This document shows positions 53,001-61,185 of a stretch of DNA of 64,000 bases, piece by piece (within the stretch, counting starts at the first letter, position 1; every line of letters begins with the position of its first letter). This DNA comes from Streptomyces bluensis (GTDB taxonomy: Bacteria; Actinomycetota; Actinomycetes; Streptomycetales; Streptomycetaceae): contig NZ_BMVM01000009.1 of NCBI RefSeq assembly GCF_014650715.1, positions 124,001-188,000 on the forward strand, read 5' to 3'. A model generated the notes under the pieces. That model was not told the origin of the DNA. It was given only the letters and a program-made list of their open reading frames with translations, and searched no databases. Both the position numbers and the translations under genes were made by a program.

Positions 53001-54341
53001 CCGGGCCGCCGCCGTGGGGGAGAGCTCCACGACCCGGCAGTGGCGCAGGGGGTGCGCGCCGCCGACGTCGGGCGGGAGTCCGGGGCTCGGGCGGCTGGTG
53101 ACCAGGACGCGGACGTTGGGCGGGAGCTTGGCCGGCAGCAGGGAGGCGATGCTCGCGCTGTTGCCGCCTGCCACCACCCGGGACTGGTCCTCGTCGAGTC
53201 CGTCCACCACGAGGAGCAGCGTGCCCCCGTCCAGGGCGACGCGTTCGGCCGCCTCGCGCAGGAGCAGTCTGCGCTCCCCGTCGCGGGCCGTCGGTGAACT
53301 GTTGCCGGTCGGTTCGCGGCCTGCGATGGCGGCGAGCTGGTCGATGACCGCGCCGGTGTACGCGTTGGTGTCCGACTGGCTGGCGTAGCGTGCGGTGATG
53401 AAGAACCAGACCGGGACGACACCGCGGGGCGGACGCAGGGCGAAGGACGCCGCGAGCGCCGTCTTGCCGGCCCAGGGCGGTCCTTGCAGCCAGAGGTACT
53501 GGTCCGGTCCGCCGCAGAACGCGACGAGGTCGGTGAACTCGCTGCTTCTGTCGTGGAGTTTCCCGGGTGCGATGTCGGCGAGCTGGGCCTGGTAGGCCTC
53601 CTGGATCAGGTCGAGCCCGGTGGCGGGCACGGCGTCGGGCAGCGCGGTGGGCTTCAGCCCTCGGCCCAGAAGACGTTCCAGACCGGCCAGTTCTGTCACA
53701 TCCAGAACCTCGGCCCAGCGGTCCACCCGGCTCGCGGCGATACGCCCGGTTCCGTCGGACCGGTGGTGACGGCTGACGACCCCGACGAGACGGCCGTTGC
53801 TGAAGACCGCCGCGCCGGACATCCCTTCCCAGGCGTCGCGTTCGGGGTCCGGGTCATCCCCCGGCGGGGAGGTGATCTTGAGGTCGAGGGTGCCCTCGCG
53901 CCGGTTGGAGAGGACCGCGCAGGTCGCGTCCACGTGCTCCGCGTCCCGGAAACGCGAACCGTCCTCGCTCCTGCGGAGCTTGAAGCGGGGGAAGCCCAGC
54001 GCGGTGCAGCGCAGCACCGCGTCCTGTTCACCGACCCGGCCGAACGGTACGGGCGGCACGTCGACGTCCCCGGGGTGCTCCTCCGCCGGCGCCAGAACCG
54101 CGACATCGATCCCCGCGTGCCGCCACTCCACGGCCGCCTCGACCGTCCGCTCACCGGGCCGGTCGGCCTCGAACCGGACCCGAACGGCCTCCGCGCCCTC
54201 GACGACGTGCGCAGCCGTCAGCACCTTGCCCGGCGCGACCAGATAACCCGAGCCCCGCCGCCGCGCACCCCCACCCGCCGGATCGGCGATGACCTCGGCG
54301 ACACGCTCGGCCTGCAACCCCCGGTCAGCGCTCGCCGTCAA
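50100..54341 (-). CDS. Trypsin-STAND NTPase conflict-type protein, 1413 aa
   Basis: The N-terminus is a trypsin-fold serine protease with catalytic triad His45 (LTAAHVVEG), Asp79 (GIDVAVLAP) and Ser175 (GMSGAAVFSNG). A STAND/NACHT-like NTPase follows: Walker A QGPPWAGKTAL (Lys293), Walker B TLLLVVDGLDED (Asp380) and a VLVTSRPSP sensor (Arg417). Residues ~560-1413 are long helical repeats, TPR/HEAT-like, that could sense a target. Codon 511 is TTA, so bldA should delay translation. It overlaps the Trypco2 gene by 17 bases and starts at TTG. This matches NTP-dependent conflict systems described by comparative genomics; the target is unknown. Confidence 0.85.
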   Translation of the reverse strand: MTASADRGLQAERVAEVIADPAGGGARRRGSGYLVAPGKVLTAAHVVEGAEAVRVRFEADRPGERTVEAAVEWRHAGIDVAVLAPAEEHPGDVDVPPVPFGRVGEQDAVLRCTALGFPRFKLRRSEDGSRFRDAEHVDATCAVLSNRREGTLDLKITSPPGDDPDPERDAWEGMSGAAVFSNGRLVGVVSRHHRSDGTGRIAASRVDRWAEVLDVTELAGLERLLGRGLKPTALPDAVPATGLDLIQEAYQAQLADIAPGKLHDRSSEFTDLVAFCGGPDQYLWLQGPPWAGKTALAASFALRPPRGVVPVWFFITARYASQSDTNAYTGAVIDQLAAIAGREPTGNSSPTARDGERRLLLREAAERVALDGGTLLLVVDGLDEDQSRVVAGGNSASIASLLPAKLPPNVRVLVTSRPSPGLPPDVGGAHPLRHCRVVELSPTAAARHTEFEARFDLEQALSGDRLQRDFVGLLTAARGTLTVEDLWELTGEPPYELNRRLGSAFGRILTLRGGGFESSSSDGDMAFYMSSRGYLFAHETLLAAAQDALGPEVDVYVERLHAWAESYANRGWPENTPPYLLQPYGRLVTLLRDARRATALATDPRRRDLLRATTGSDAACLAEIAAARQVVRSAAPDDLSAWAALAAAADFVAWRNESLHPDIPAAHARLGRTRQAIGLARSVFWPVDRARALTGVANVLAETGDRRAVGLAEEALRLIEATVVAEMRPFYGESHALAAHGTLAAALAATGRQSEAQLQLNELRLTDGTLAGLNEHGLLRDELGMRALVEAYVRNAMLQQKLHRNPSLAAELLKRAEESARQVEFLPAQLRLLAIIAEAGAAGIDPDRATRLYDLMVTLAHRHADAPENVPAVAMNILRDVRPQEAERLAPLALAHANRLQRDPETMAHSREGYGAVCALVATDRIDEAQLLVDTLRMTSVPSAIYQTDQWALAWQTIAERHAREGRAAEAWGALEASYARGFSGPDRAVARVVGLLVEAGAAGDLENVLLTGSASGPWAADSRPPDVAEALTALAVHFADDDPHRSLRLLHQAERGDHSTGAAVVHVDQHERLTALAGALATAGSPDAAERLLGTIHKHEARVLGCAVVALATAPKDPQRALRLAEQVIGAASLDDFLGGPESVALAARALARAGAPDRAVEVVEQFSAAWGEYSRHRLQVAAAPVLWPHDPDLAGRWVDAELSELSADAVGEFARLLAAVGPHDGERGARITELLYAACTDHSVNRTEDQAVLVCLLIATGDMAAARHFLDRRPLWQVEGGVPRSGPAAAVAYAALGDLEAAKDLAQRMATEEGRSEALAHLAAYVACATDVPMVTGELAVPMADLATVRSLAALLHPPASGPDLLGARALLADALTPDGWHHAVPVLAAIDPDAVLRVRDVVLAHLGLGD

Positions 54342-54645
54342 CCTCGCCGCCCGAGATCAGCACCGGCCGCACCCCGCCCCCGTCAGTCCCGCGGGGCTCC
54401 CCGGCCTTCGGGGTGAGGGAGAGCGTTACCCGCTGCGTCTGCGCCTGCGTGTACTTGCCGTTCGCTCCGGCGTCCACGATCCACAGCCGCACCTTGGAGT
54501 CGGCCCCCGCCTCACGGCTGACGGCAACGGTCGCCTCGACCTCCACGGGCCCGAGCTCGAACCGTACGGCCTCGCCCTCTCCGTCGGCCATGGCAACGGT
54601 CAACTGCTGCCTCAACTCCCGGATCATCTCCGACAGTTCAATCAC
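54325..54645 (-). CDS. Trypco2 family protein (trypsin-co-occurring domain 2)
   Basis: The 106-residue protein starts with GTG after AGGGGGAAGC and has an IELSEMIRELRQQLTVAMAD helix then strand-rich VRFELGPVEVEATVAVSREA and KVRLWIVDAGANGKY, ending THQVTLSLTP-like text (TQRVTLSLTPKAGEP). It matches the Trypco2 domain pattern from memory. These domains sit next to trypsin genes in bacterial conflict systems and are thought to mediate protein contacts. The downstream trypsin-STAND gene overlaps it by 17 bases. Confidence 0.8.
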   Translation of the reverse strand: MIELSEMIRELRQQLTVAMADGEGEAVRFELGPVEVEATVAVSREAGADSKVRLWIVDAGANGKYTQAQTQRVTLSLTPKAGEPRGTDGGGVRPVLISGGEVDGER

Positions 54646-54707
54646 GCTTCCCCCTCGCACCACGGTGCTCAGATGGTACAAGTCACGGCATCCGACGTAC
54701 CGCACCG

Positions 54708-56114
54708 TCATCCACGAGCCGGTGCTCCACGCCCGAAGCGCAGCCCCGGGTGCCTGCGCCGGCGTACCGACCCGCGGTGGGCCCGCCCGCCCGGCGACCG
54801 CGTCCGCCCGTCCAGCTGGATCCAGATCCGTACCTCCGTGCCGCCCAGCACCGACGAGCCGATCCGTACGTCACCGCCCGTCGACTCGGCGAGCCGGCGC
54901 ACGATGTCCAGGCCCAGCCCGGTCGAGCCGTCGCTGCCGGAGCCCCGCCCCCGTGCCATCGCCGCCTCGGGGTCCGGTATGCCGGGGCCCGCGTCGGACA
55001 CCAGTACGATCACCGCGTCCTCTCCGTTGTGCACGTCCACCGCGAAGGCCGTGCCCTCGGGCGTGTGCCGGAAGACGTTGCCGAGCAGGGCGTCGAGCGC
55101 GGCGGCCAGGTCGGTGCGGGCGACGGGGACGCGGACGGGGCGGTCCACGCCCGCGAGCCGTACCTTCCGTCCCTCGTCCTCCGCGAGCGCCGACCAGAAC
55201 GCCATGCGCTCGCGGACGACCTCCGCCGCGTCGCACCCGGCACCGGGACCGGGCGCGCCCGTCTGCGGTCTGGCCTCCCGCGCCGTACGGATGATCGTGT
55301 CGACCTCGCGCTCCAGCTGCTCGACCGCGGCCCTGGTCTGCTCGGCCGCCGGACCGTCGCCCAGCGAGGCCGCGTTCAGCCGCAGCACGGTCAGCGGCGT
55401 CCGCAGCCGGTGGGACAGGTCGGCGGCCAGCTCCCGCTCGTTCGCGAGCAGGTGGACCACCTGGTCGGCCATCGAGTTGAACGCCGTCGCCGCCAGCCGC
55501 AACTCCTTCGGCCCCTCCTCGGGGACCCGCGCCCCCAGCCTCCCCTCCCCCAGTTCGTGCGCGCTCTCGGCCAGGCGCCGCGCGGGTCCGACCATGCGGA
55601 CACCGAGCCGGTCGGCCACCGCCACCGAGCCGACGATCAACGCCAGGCCCACTCCGGCGAGCACCGCCCATGCCGTGGCCACGCCGCCCGCGACCTCGGA
55701 CCGCGGCACGTACACCTCGACGACCGCTGTCGCGCCGGAGCCGATCGCGGTGGGCTGGAGCAGTGTGGAGCCGCCGGGCACCCGCGTGGTGGAGGCGCGG
55801 CCCAGTCTGCGGACGGTGGCGATGTCCTCTTCGGAGGCGCGCTGCCGGCCGAGGTCGAGGGCCCGCTCGCCGTCGCCCGCCGGTATGTGCACGGCCATCC
55901 CGTCGTCCGAGCCCGCGGCGGCGACGACCCGCTCCAGCTGCTCCCGGTCGGTGGTGATGGACAGCGCGGGCGCGACCGCGGCGGCCTGCCGTTCGGCGTT
56001 GGAGAACGCCCGGTCGCGCGCCAGTTCCTTGATGACCAGCCCGAGGGGCACGGCGAAGGCGATCACGACCATCGAGGTCACCGCCACGCACACCTTGACC
56101 AGCGCCCACCTCAT
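54708..56114 (-). CDS. Two-component sensor histidine kinase
   Basis: The 468-residue kinase has two membrane spans (MVVIAFAVPLGLVIKELARD region and VLAGVGLALIVGSVAVADRL), an extracellular sensor loop of ~125 residues, a HAMP segment, an H box (AADLSHRLRTPLTVLRLNAA, phospho-His), and an ATPase with the N box LLGNVFRHTPEG, DAGPGIPDPEA and GSTGLGLDIVRRLAESTGGD. It overlaps the response-regulator gene by ATGA. The signal is unknown. The C-terminus ends in an Arg/Pro-rich tail. Confidence 0.92.
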   Translation of the reverse strand: MRWALVKVCVAVTSMVVIAFAVPLGLVIKELARDRAFSNAERQAAAVAPALSITTDREQLERVVAAAGSDDGMAVHIPAGDGERALDLGRQRASEEDIATVRRLGRASTTRVPGGSTLLQPTAIGSGATAVVEVYVPRSEVAGGVATAWAVLAGVGLALIVGSVAVADRLGVRMVGPARRLAESAHELGEGRLGARVPEEGPKELRLAATAFNSMADQVVHLLANERELAADLSHRLRTPLTVLRLNAASLGDGPAAEQTRAAVEQLEREVDTIIRTAREARPQTGAPGPGAGCDAAEVVRERMAFWSALAEDEGRKVRLAGVDRPVRVPVARTDLAAALDALLGNVFRHTPEGTAFAVDVHNGEDAVIVLVSDAGPGIPDPEAAMARGRGSGSDGSTGLGLDIVRRLAESTGGDVRIGSSVLGGTEVRIWIQLDGRTRSPGGRAHRGSVRRRRHPGLRFGRGAPARG

Positions 56115-56815
56115 GGCGTCCGCTCCGCCCTCGGTGGCTCCAGCTTCACTCCGACCCCGCGCAGGGTGTGCAGATAGCGCGGCCTGGCCGCCGTCTCGCC
56201 CAACTTCCGCCGCAGCCACGACAGATGGACGTCTATGGTCTGGTCGTCCCCGTACGACTGCTGCCACACCTCGGCGAGCAGTTCCTTGCGGGCCACGACC
56301 ACACCCGGCCGCCCGGCGAGGAAAGCGAGCAGGTCGAACTCACGTCGCGTCAGGTCGAGTCGTACGCCGTCCAGTTCGGCCTCGCGGCGCAGGGGGTCGA
56401 TAGCGAGGCCGCCGACCCGCAGCACCGTCGACGGCGGTACGGCACCGGCGGCCGGGCGGGCCCTGCGCAGGACGGCCGCCATGCGCGCGGACAGGTGCTC
56501 GACCGAGAACGGCTTGGTCAGATAGTCGTCCGCCCCCGCGTTCAGCAGCCGGACGATCTCCCTCTCGTCGTCCCGTGCGGTGGCGACGATCACCGGCACG
56601 TCGGTGATCCCGCGCAGCATCTTCAGCGCCTCGGACCCGTCCAGATCGGGCAGTCCGAGGTCCAGGATCACCAGGTCGAAGCGGACATGGGCGACCTCGC
56701 GCAGCGCCTCCAGCGCCGTACCGACACTGCGCACGGTGTGCGAGGCGTCGGTCAGATGCCGGATCAGCGCCGAGCGTACGAACTGGTCGTCCTCGACCAC
56801 GAGCACAGCTGCCAT
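56111..56815 (-). CDS. OmpR-type response regulator
   Basis: The 234-residue protein has a receiver (LVVEDDQFVRSALIRHL, phospho-Asp in LVILDLGLPDLDGSEAL, Lys in DDYLTKPFSVEHL) and a winged-helix DNA-binding domain (LTRREFDLLAFLAGRPGVVV, then DDQTIDVHLSWLRRKLGE). It precedes the kinase on the minus strand with ATGA overlap. The ATG at 56815 is used because the preceding text is not receiver-like. Targets are not visible. Confidence 0.94.
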   Translation of the reverse strand: MAAVLVVEDDQFVRSALIRHLTDASHTVRSVGTALEALREVAHVRFDLVILDLGLPDLDGSEALKMLRGITDVPVIVATARDDEREIVRLLNAGADDYLTKPFSVEHLSARMAAVLRRARPAAGAVPPSTVLRVGGLAIDPLRREAELDGVRLDLTRREFDLLAFLAGRPGVVVARKELLAEVWQQSYGDDQTIDVHLSWLRRKLGETAARPRYLHTLRGVGVKLEPPRAERTP

Positions 56816-56937
56816 GCGCCGCACCGTACGCCATGCGGGCACTGCCGGTTGGGGCCTGTGGATAACCTCCCTGTGGATAACTCCCCCGAGGACAGAGGGC
56901 AGGGGACAAGGGACAGTCGTGGGACTCGTGGGGCAGT

Positions 56938-57489
56938 ATGGCCGCGATGCGCAGAGGACTCGTCCACTTACTGGCCTGGCTGCTCGCCACGGGAGCGGCG
57001 GTCACGCTGTCGTGGTGGGGTGTCCACACGGTGATGGCGGGCACCGCGTACGATCCGCCGCGCGCCCTGCCGATCACGGCCGGCGACGCGCCGGACCGGG
57101 GCTCGCAGGCACTGGCCACGGCCAGCACAACGGCCACCACCCGCCCGGAGCCCCCGGCACGCACGAAGACGCCACAGGAGACGCCGGAGAGGAACCGCCC
57201 GAGCACACCGCCGCCCGCGCCCTCCACCTCACTGCGGCCCGGTCCCACTCCGAGCCCGACGGCCTCCGGCCAGGTCAGGAGCTACGACACCAAGGGCGGC
57301 CGCGTCGTCTTCTCGCTCGACAGGACGTACGCGACGCTCGTCTCGGCCACACCGGCCTCCGGCTGGTCGATGCAGGTCTGGAAGACGGAGACGTGGATCC
57401 GGGTGCAGTTCGCCTCGGGCGCGGACCGGGTGTCGGTGTTCTGCACATGGCACGACAGCGCGCCGCGCGTGGACGTCGAGACCTACTGA
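56938..57489 (+). CDS. Membrane-anchored or secreted Streptomyces protein with TTA codon
   Basis: The 183-residue product has an N-terminal hydrophobic helix (LVHLLAWLLATGAAVTLSWW), a Pro/Thr-rich linker (residues ~60-110) and a C-terminal strand-rich domain with FSLDRTYATLVSATPASGWS then WKTETWIRVQFASGADRVSV. It is probably anchored outside the membrane. Codon 11 is TTA (56968-56970), so bldA control is expected. I know no family. It is divergent from the response regulator. Confidence 0.7.
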   Translation: MAAMRRGLVHLLAWLLATGAAVTLSWWGVHTVMAGTAYDPPRALPITAGDAPDRGSQALATASTTATTRPEPPARTKTPQETPERNRPSTPPPAPSTSLRPGPTPSPTASGQVRSYDTKGGRVVFSLDRTYATLVSATPASGWSMQVWKTETWIRVQFASGADRVSVFCTWHDSAPRVDVETY

Positions 57490-57504
57490 CGTCCAGAGGA
57501 CGTC

Positions 57505-58374
57505 TCAGCGGAAGACGGACGGCGGCGGTGAGGGTGACGCCACCGCCGCCGCGTCCGTCACCGGCACCGCCCCACCCGTGAAGTCGCTGAGCGTCCTGCC
57601 GTGTTCGACCCGCGCGGGGTGCGGGTCACAGGCGGCGAGGCGGGTGAGTTCGGCGACGGGGAGCGGCCGGTCGGAGCCGACGAGGACGGCGTTGCCGAAC
57701 CGCTTGCCCCGCAGCACGGCGGCGTCGGCGACCAGCGCGAGCTCGGGGAAGACGGCCGCGGCGGTGGCGATCTGGCCGCGCAGGTGGGCCAGCGGAGGGC
57801 CGTCGGCGAGGTTGGCGGCGTACCAGCCACCGGGCTTCAGCACCCTGCGGACGTCGGCGAGGAACTCCGTGGACGTCAGGTGCGCCGGAGTCCGGGCTCC
57901 GCTGAACACATCCGTGATGACCAGGTCCGCCCACCCGTCGGGCACCTTGGCGAGCCCTTCGCGGGCGTCGGCCGACCGCACCCGGATCCGGGCGCCCGGG
58001 TCCAGCGGCAGCTCACGGCGGACGAGTTGGACGAGTGCCGCGTCACGTTCGACGACCTGCTGGGTGGAGCGCGGGCGGGTGGCGGCGACGTAGCGGGCGA
58101 GAGTGAAGGCGCCGCCGCCGAGGTGCACGGCGTGCACGGGTCTGCCGGGCGGGGCCGCGAGGTCGATGACGTGGCCGAGGCGGCGCTGGTACTCGAAGGA
58201 CAGGTACGCCGGGTCGTCGAGGTCGACGTGCGACTGCGGGGCGCCGTCGATCAGCAGGGTCCAGGCGCGCGGCCGGTCGCGGTCGGGCATCAGCTCGGCC
58301 AGCCCGCCGTCCACCGTCTCGACGACGGCGTCGGCTGCCGTCTGCCCGCCCCGCGCCTTCCGTGACCTGCCCAT
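57505..58374 (-). CDS. Spermidine-synthase-like methyltransferase-fold protein
   Basis: The 289-residue protein has the spermidine synthase/SAM-binding fold: PVHAVHLGGGAFTLARYVAA (motif I), VVERDAALVQLVRRELPLDP, and DLVITDVFSGARTPAHLTST then VLKPGGWYAANLADG. It lacks the membrane half of fused forms. It may be a polyamine aminopropyltransferase or a related enzyme; the substrate site cannot be assigned. It converges with the upstream gene. Confidence 0.85.
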   Translation of the reverse strand: MGRSRKARGGQTAADAVVETVDGGLAELMPDRDRPRAWTLLIDGAPQSHVDLDDPAYLSFEYQRRLGHVIDLAAPPGRPVHAVHLGGGAFTLARYVAATRPRSTQQVVERDAALVQLVRRELPLDPGARIRVRSADAREGLAKVPDGWADLVITDVFSGARTPAHLTSTEFLADVRRVLKPGGWYAANLADGPPLAHLRGQIATAAAVFPELALVADAAVLRGKRFGNAVLVGSDRPLPVAELTRLAACDPHPARVEHGRTLSDFTGGAVPVTDAAAVASPSPPPSVFR

Positions 58375-58422
58375 CCCGCCATTATCGAGGGTCTTGGGGT
58401 GGGCCGACTCGGCGGCCAGGGA

Positions 58423-58827
58423 CTATCGGCAGTTGTCCGCCGCCTCGATCAGCCGGGCCGCCTCCCCGAGGGCCGCGCGCAGGACCTCCGGGTCGGTCGC
58501 GAGGTCGGCCTCACCGGGCGGGAGCAGCCAGTCGGAGCCCTCCTCGGGGGCGAGGACCGCGCCCCGGCCGTCGGACTGCGTGCATGTGCTGCCGGGCACG
58601 TCCCAGGCGTCGGCGGTGCCGGGCGGGACGACGAAGCCGAGGGTGTCGCCGCCGTCGTCGTGCAGCACCGGGCCCACGGCCGGGGGGATGGGGCCCGTGG
58701 CGTCGACGGCGCCGCGGCGGAGGATGTCGACCGCCTCCAGTCCCTGCCGGGCAGGGACGGTCACGAGGTCACAGACGGTGGCCGTCGGCGAACAGACAGT
58801 CGCAGAACAGGGTTCGGTGCTTTTCAT
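58423..58827 (-). CDS. Conserved hypothetical protein beside a regulator
   Basis: The 134-residue protein starts KSTEPCSATVCSPTATVCDL and has a core LEAVDILRRGAVDATGPIPP then VGPVLHDDGGDTLGFVVPPG and GSDWLLPPGEADL, with a helical end LGEAARLIEAADNCR. It seems conserved in Streptomyces next to this regulator type. No function known. Start at 58827 excludes an N-terminal extension of poor quality. Confidence 0.65.
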   Translation of the reverse strand: MKSTEPCSATVCSPTATVCDLVTVPARQGLEAVDILRRGAVDATGPIPPAVGPVLHDDGGDTLGFVVPPGTADAWDVPGSTCTQSDGRGAVLAPEEGSDWLLPPGEADLATDPEVLRAALGEAARLIEAADNCR

Positions 58828-59130
58828 CCCGGCCTCCACCACGTGAGCCCCTCCTCCAGCGAGCGATGACGCGGGAGTTCGGGCGGCTCCCGGTCCATGT
58901 TGTCCAACGTGCGGAATCGTCAACGGCTACGGCGGAAGTGCGCCGCAAAGGATGGCAGTTCATGGCAGATCCAGCATGACTTATCCGGTTTGTAGCCAAA
59001 CCTCGCGTGGCGGCACCCGCCGGGCTAGTACGTTCGTGCCCCGCCGGACGCAGGGAACCAACCGTGCATCACACGGACAACTCTCCGCGAATCCGGCATG
59101 GTTCGACGGTTCGCGAGAGAGGGCCCGCCC
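58828..59130. other. 303-bp gap between divergent genes
   Basis: It separates the hypothetical at 58423-58827 from the DNA-binding/TPR regulator. It has several short A/T-richer stretches around 58960-59000 that could hold promoters. No RNA gene or clear operator is seen. Confidence 0.6.
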
Positions 59131-60564
59131 ATGGCGTCGTCATCGGTGACCTCGTCCCCGTCCCCCCGGCCACCACGGCCGAACCTCGCCTTCCGGAAGC
59201 TGCGCGGGCAGCGTTCACCAGGCGAGTTCGCGGCCGCGGTGCGGCGGGCCGCGCGTGAGATCGGCGAGCGGGTGAGCTGTGACGCGCGGTACGTCGGGCG
59301 GGTCGAGTCGGGAGAGATCCGCTGCCCCAACTACGCGTACGAGCGGGTGTTCCTGCATATGTTTCCCGGCCGAACCCTGACCGACCTGGGTTTCGCTCCC
59401 CGTTCCGCGGTACGCGGTCGAGGGGCGCGTACCACGGAGGAGGACTTCTCCTCGCGCACCGAGAACCTGTCGTACGCCCCGCATGAGACGGAAGGGGCGT
59501 GTGAGCCGTATGACACGCAAGAAACAGACCAGAACCACGAGGAGAGCGACGTGCAGCGTCGCGCATTCATGACAGGCGGTACCGCCACTGTGGCGGCCGT
59601 CTCACTGGGCCCCCTGACGCTCGGCGGAGCAGCCGCCGCTGCGGGGCGGCCCGTGCGCCGGGTGGGCGCGTCCGAGGCGGGGGCGCTCGAAGACGCCGTA
59701 CGCCGGATCCGGCTGCTCGACGACCGGCACGGGGCCGACGGACTGTACCGCAGAGCGGCGGCACCGCTGCGGACGGCGTACGCGCTGCTCGACGCGGGAG
59801 CGGCGCGGCAGGCCACGACGGACCGGCTGTACGCGGGGGCCGGGGAACTGGCCATCTCCGTGGGGTGGCTCGCGCACGACTCGGGCCGCTTCGACGACGC
59901 GCGCTCGCACTACGCGGAGGCCCTCGCGACGGCCCGGATGTCGGGGGACCCGGGCCTGGAGGCGCACGCGTTCTGTAACACGGCGTTCCTCGCGCGTGAC
60001 GCGGGCCGTCCGCGTGAGGCGGTGCGGGCGGCACAGGCCGCACAGCGGGTGGCCCGGCCGCTGGGCTCGCCGCGGCTGATGTCGCTGCTCGCGCTCAGGG
60101 AGGCCGGGGGCTGGGCCGGGCTGGCCGACCGCACCGGGTGCGAGCAGGCGCTGGCCCGTGCGCAGGCCCTGTACGAACGAGGCCCATCGGATGCCGACCC
60201 CGAGTGGATGACCTTCTACGGAGAGGCCGAACTGGAGGGACTGGAGGCACAGTGCTGGTCCACGCTGGGTGACTGGCCGCGCGCGGCCGGGCACGCCCGG
60301 CGCGCCGCCCGCCTCCAGGACCCGCACTTCACGCGCAACATGGCCCTCTACACGGCCGAGCTCGCCGACGACCTCGCGCGCGGGGGGCGTCCCGACGAGG
60401 CCGCCGCGGCCGGGATGGACGTCCTCGACCTCCTCGACGAGGTCCAGTCCTCCCGCATCCAGACGATGCTGGCGGGCACGGCCAGGGTGCTGCTGCCGCA
60501 CCGGCGCGCGTCGGGGGTGTCGGCGTTCCTGGAGCGGCACGCGGCGGTGCCGCGGATGACGTGA
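59131..60564 (+). CDS. DNA-binding/TPR regulator with Tat-like internal segment
   Basis: The 477-residue protein starts with a helix-turn-helix-like region (LAFRKLRGQRSPGEFAAAVR then YVGRVESGEIRCPNYAYERV). A Tat-like motif QRRAFMTGGTATVAAVSLGP follows at residues ~145-165, and then TPR repeats (WLAHDSGRFDDARSHYAEAL, AFCNTAFLARDAGRPREAVR). Such proteins resemble Streptomyces developmental regulators of the NsdA/NsdB kind in layout, though I do not claim orthology. The ATG at 59131 begins the usual protein. It is probably cytosolic despite the internal motif. Confidence 0.75.
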   Translation: MASSSVTSSPSPRPPRPNLAFRKLRGQRSPGEFAAAVRRAAREIGERVSCDARYVGRVESGEIRCPNYAYERVFLHMFPGRTLTDLGFAPRSAVRGRGARTTEEDFSSRTENLSYAPHETEGACEPYDTQETDQNHEESDVQRRAFMTGGTATVAAVSLGPLTLGGAAAAAGRPVRRVGASEAGALEDAVRRIRLLDDRHGADGLYRRAAAPLRTAYALLDAGAARQATTDRLYAGAGELAISVGWLAHDSGRFDDARSHYAEALATARMSGDPGLEAHAFCNTAFLARDAGRPREAVRAAQAAQRVARPLGSPRLMSLLALREAGGWAGLADRTGCEQALARAQALYERGPSDADPEWMTFYGEAELEGLEAQCWSTLGDWPRAAGHARRAARLQDPHFTRNMALYTAELADDLARGGRPDEAAAAGMDVLDLLDEVQSSRIQTMLAGTARVLLPHRRASGVSAFLERHAAVPRMT

Positions 60565-60588
60565 CGAGGACTACGACGACTACGACGA

Positions 60589-61185
60589 CTACATGGCCAG
60601 GTGTCCCGTGTCGTTCCACGACTCGATCGCCGGCTCCCCGTAGGCCCAGCCCAGTACCGACAGCGACGTGGGGTTCAGGCGGATGCGGGCCGCGAAGCCG
60701 ATGCCCTGGCCCAGCCAGCGGGCGGCTATGGACCGCAGGATGTGGCCGTGCGCGAAGATCAGAGTGTCGCGGTCGGCGGAGCGGGCCCAGGCGACCACCT
60801 CGTCCGCGCGCGCGGAGATCTGTTCCAGGGTCTCGCCCTCGGGCACACCGTCGCGCCACATGAGCCAGCCGGGGCGCACCGCCTGGATCTCGGCCGGAGT
60901 CCGCCCCTCGTACGCGCCGTAGTCGCACTCCATCAGCGTGTCCCAGGGGGTGGCCCGGTCGGCGAAGCCGGCGAGTTCGCAGGTCTCCCGCGCGCGGGAG
61001 AGGGGGCTCGTGCGGACCTCGGCGTCGGGGAGGCCGTCGAGGGGGGACCGGTGGAGGCGCTCGCCGAGCAGTTTGGCGCCACGCCTGCCCTCTTCCAGCA
61101 GGGGGACGTCGGTCCTGCCGGTGTGCCGCCCGGCCCGTGACCATTCGGTCTGGCCGTGCCGGGCCAGCAGGATGCGCGGTGCCAT
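60589..61185 (-). CDS. Histidine phosphatase family protein
   Basis: The 198-residue protein has the RHG motif (ILLARHGQTEWSRAGRHTGR), a second His late (DTLIFAHGHILRSIAARWLG) and the phosphoglycerate-mutase-like core YGAYEGRTPAEIQAVRPGWL. It is a phosphatase of unknown substrate. It begins just after three 19-bp repeats. Confidence 0.92.
   Translation of the reverse strand: MAPRILLARHGQTEWSRAGRHTGRTDVPLLEEGRRGAKLLGERLHRSPLDGLPDAEVRTSPLSRARETCELAGFADRATPWDTLMECDYGAYEGRTPAEIQAVRPGWLMWRDGVPEGETLEQISARADEVVAWARSADRDTLIFAHGHILRSIAARWLGQGIGFAARIRLNPTSLSVLGWAYGEPAIESWNDTGHLAM

Noticed and set aside
54708..56815. The two-component system as regulator of the trypsin-STAND locus
   Set aside because: The kinase and Trypco2 genes share a strand with a 62-bp gap but there is no overlap, and no response-regulator site was found before the Trypco2 gene; the adjacency may be accidental.
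59131..60564. Secreted protein call for the TPR regulator from its Tat-like RRAFMTGG segment
   Set aside because: The motif is about 145 residues in, after a helix-turn-helix-like domain, not at the N-terminus.
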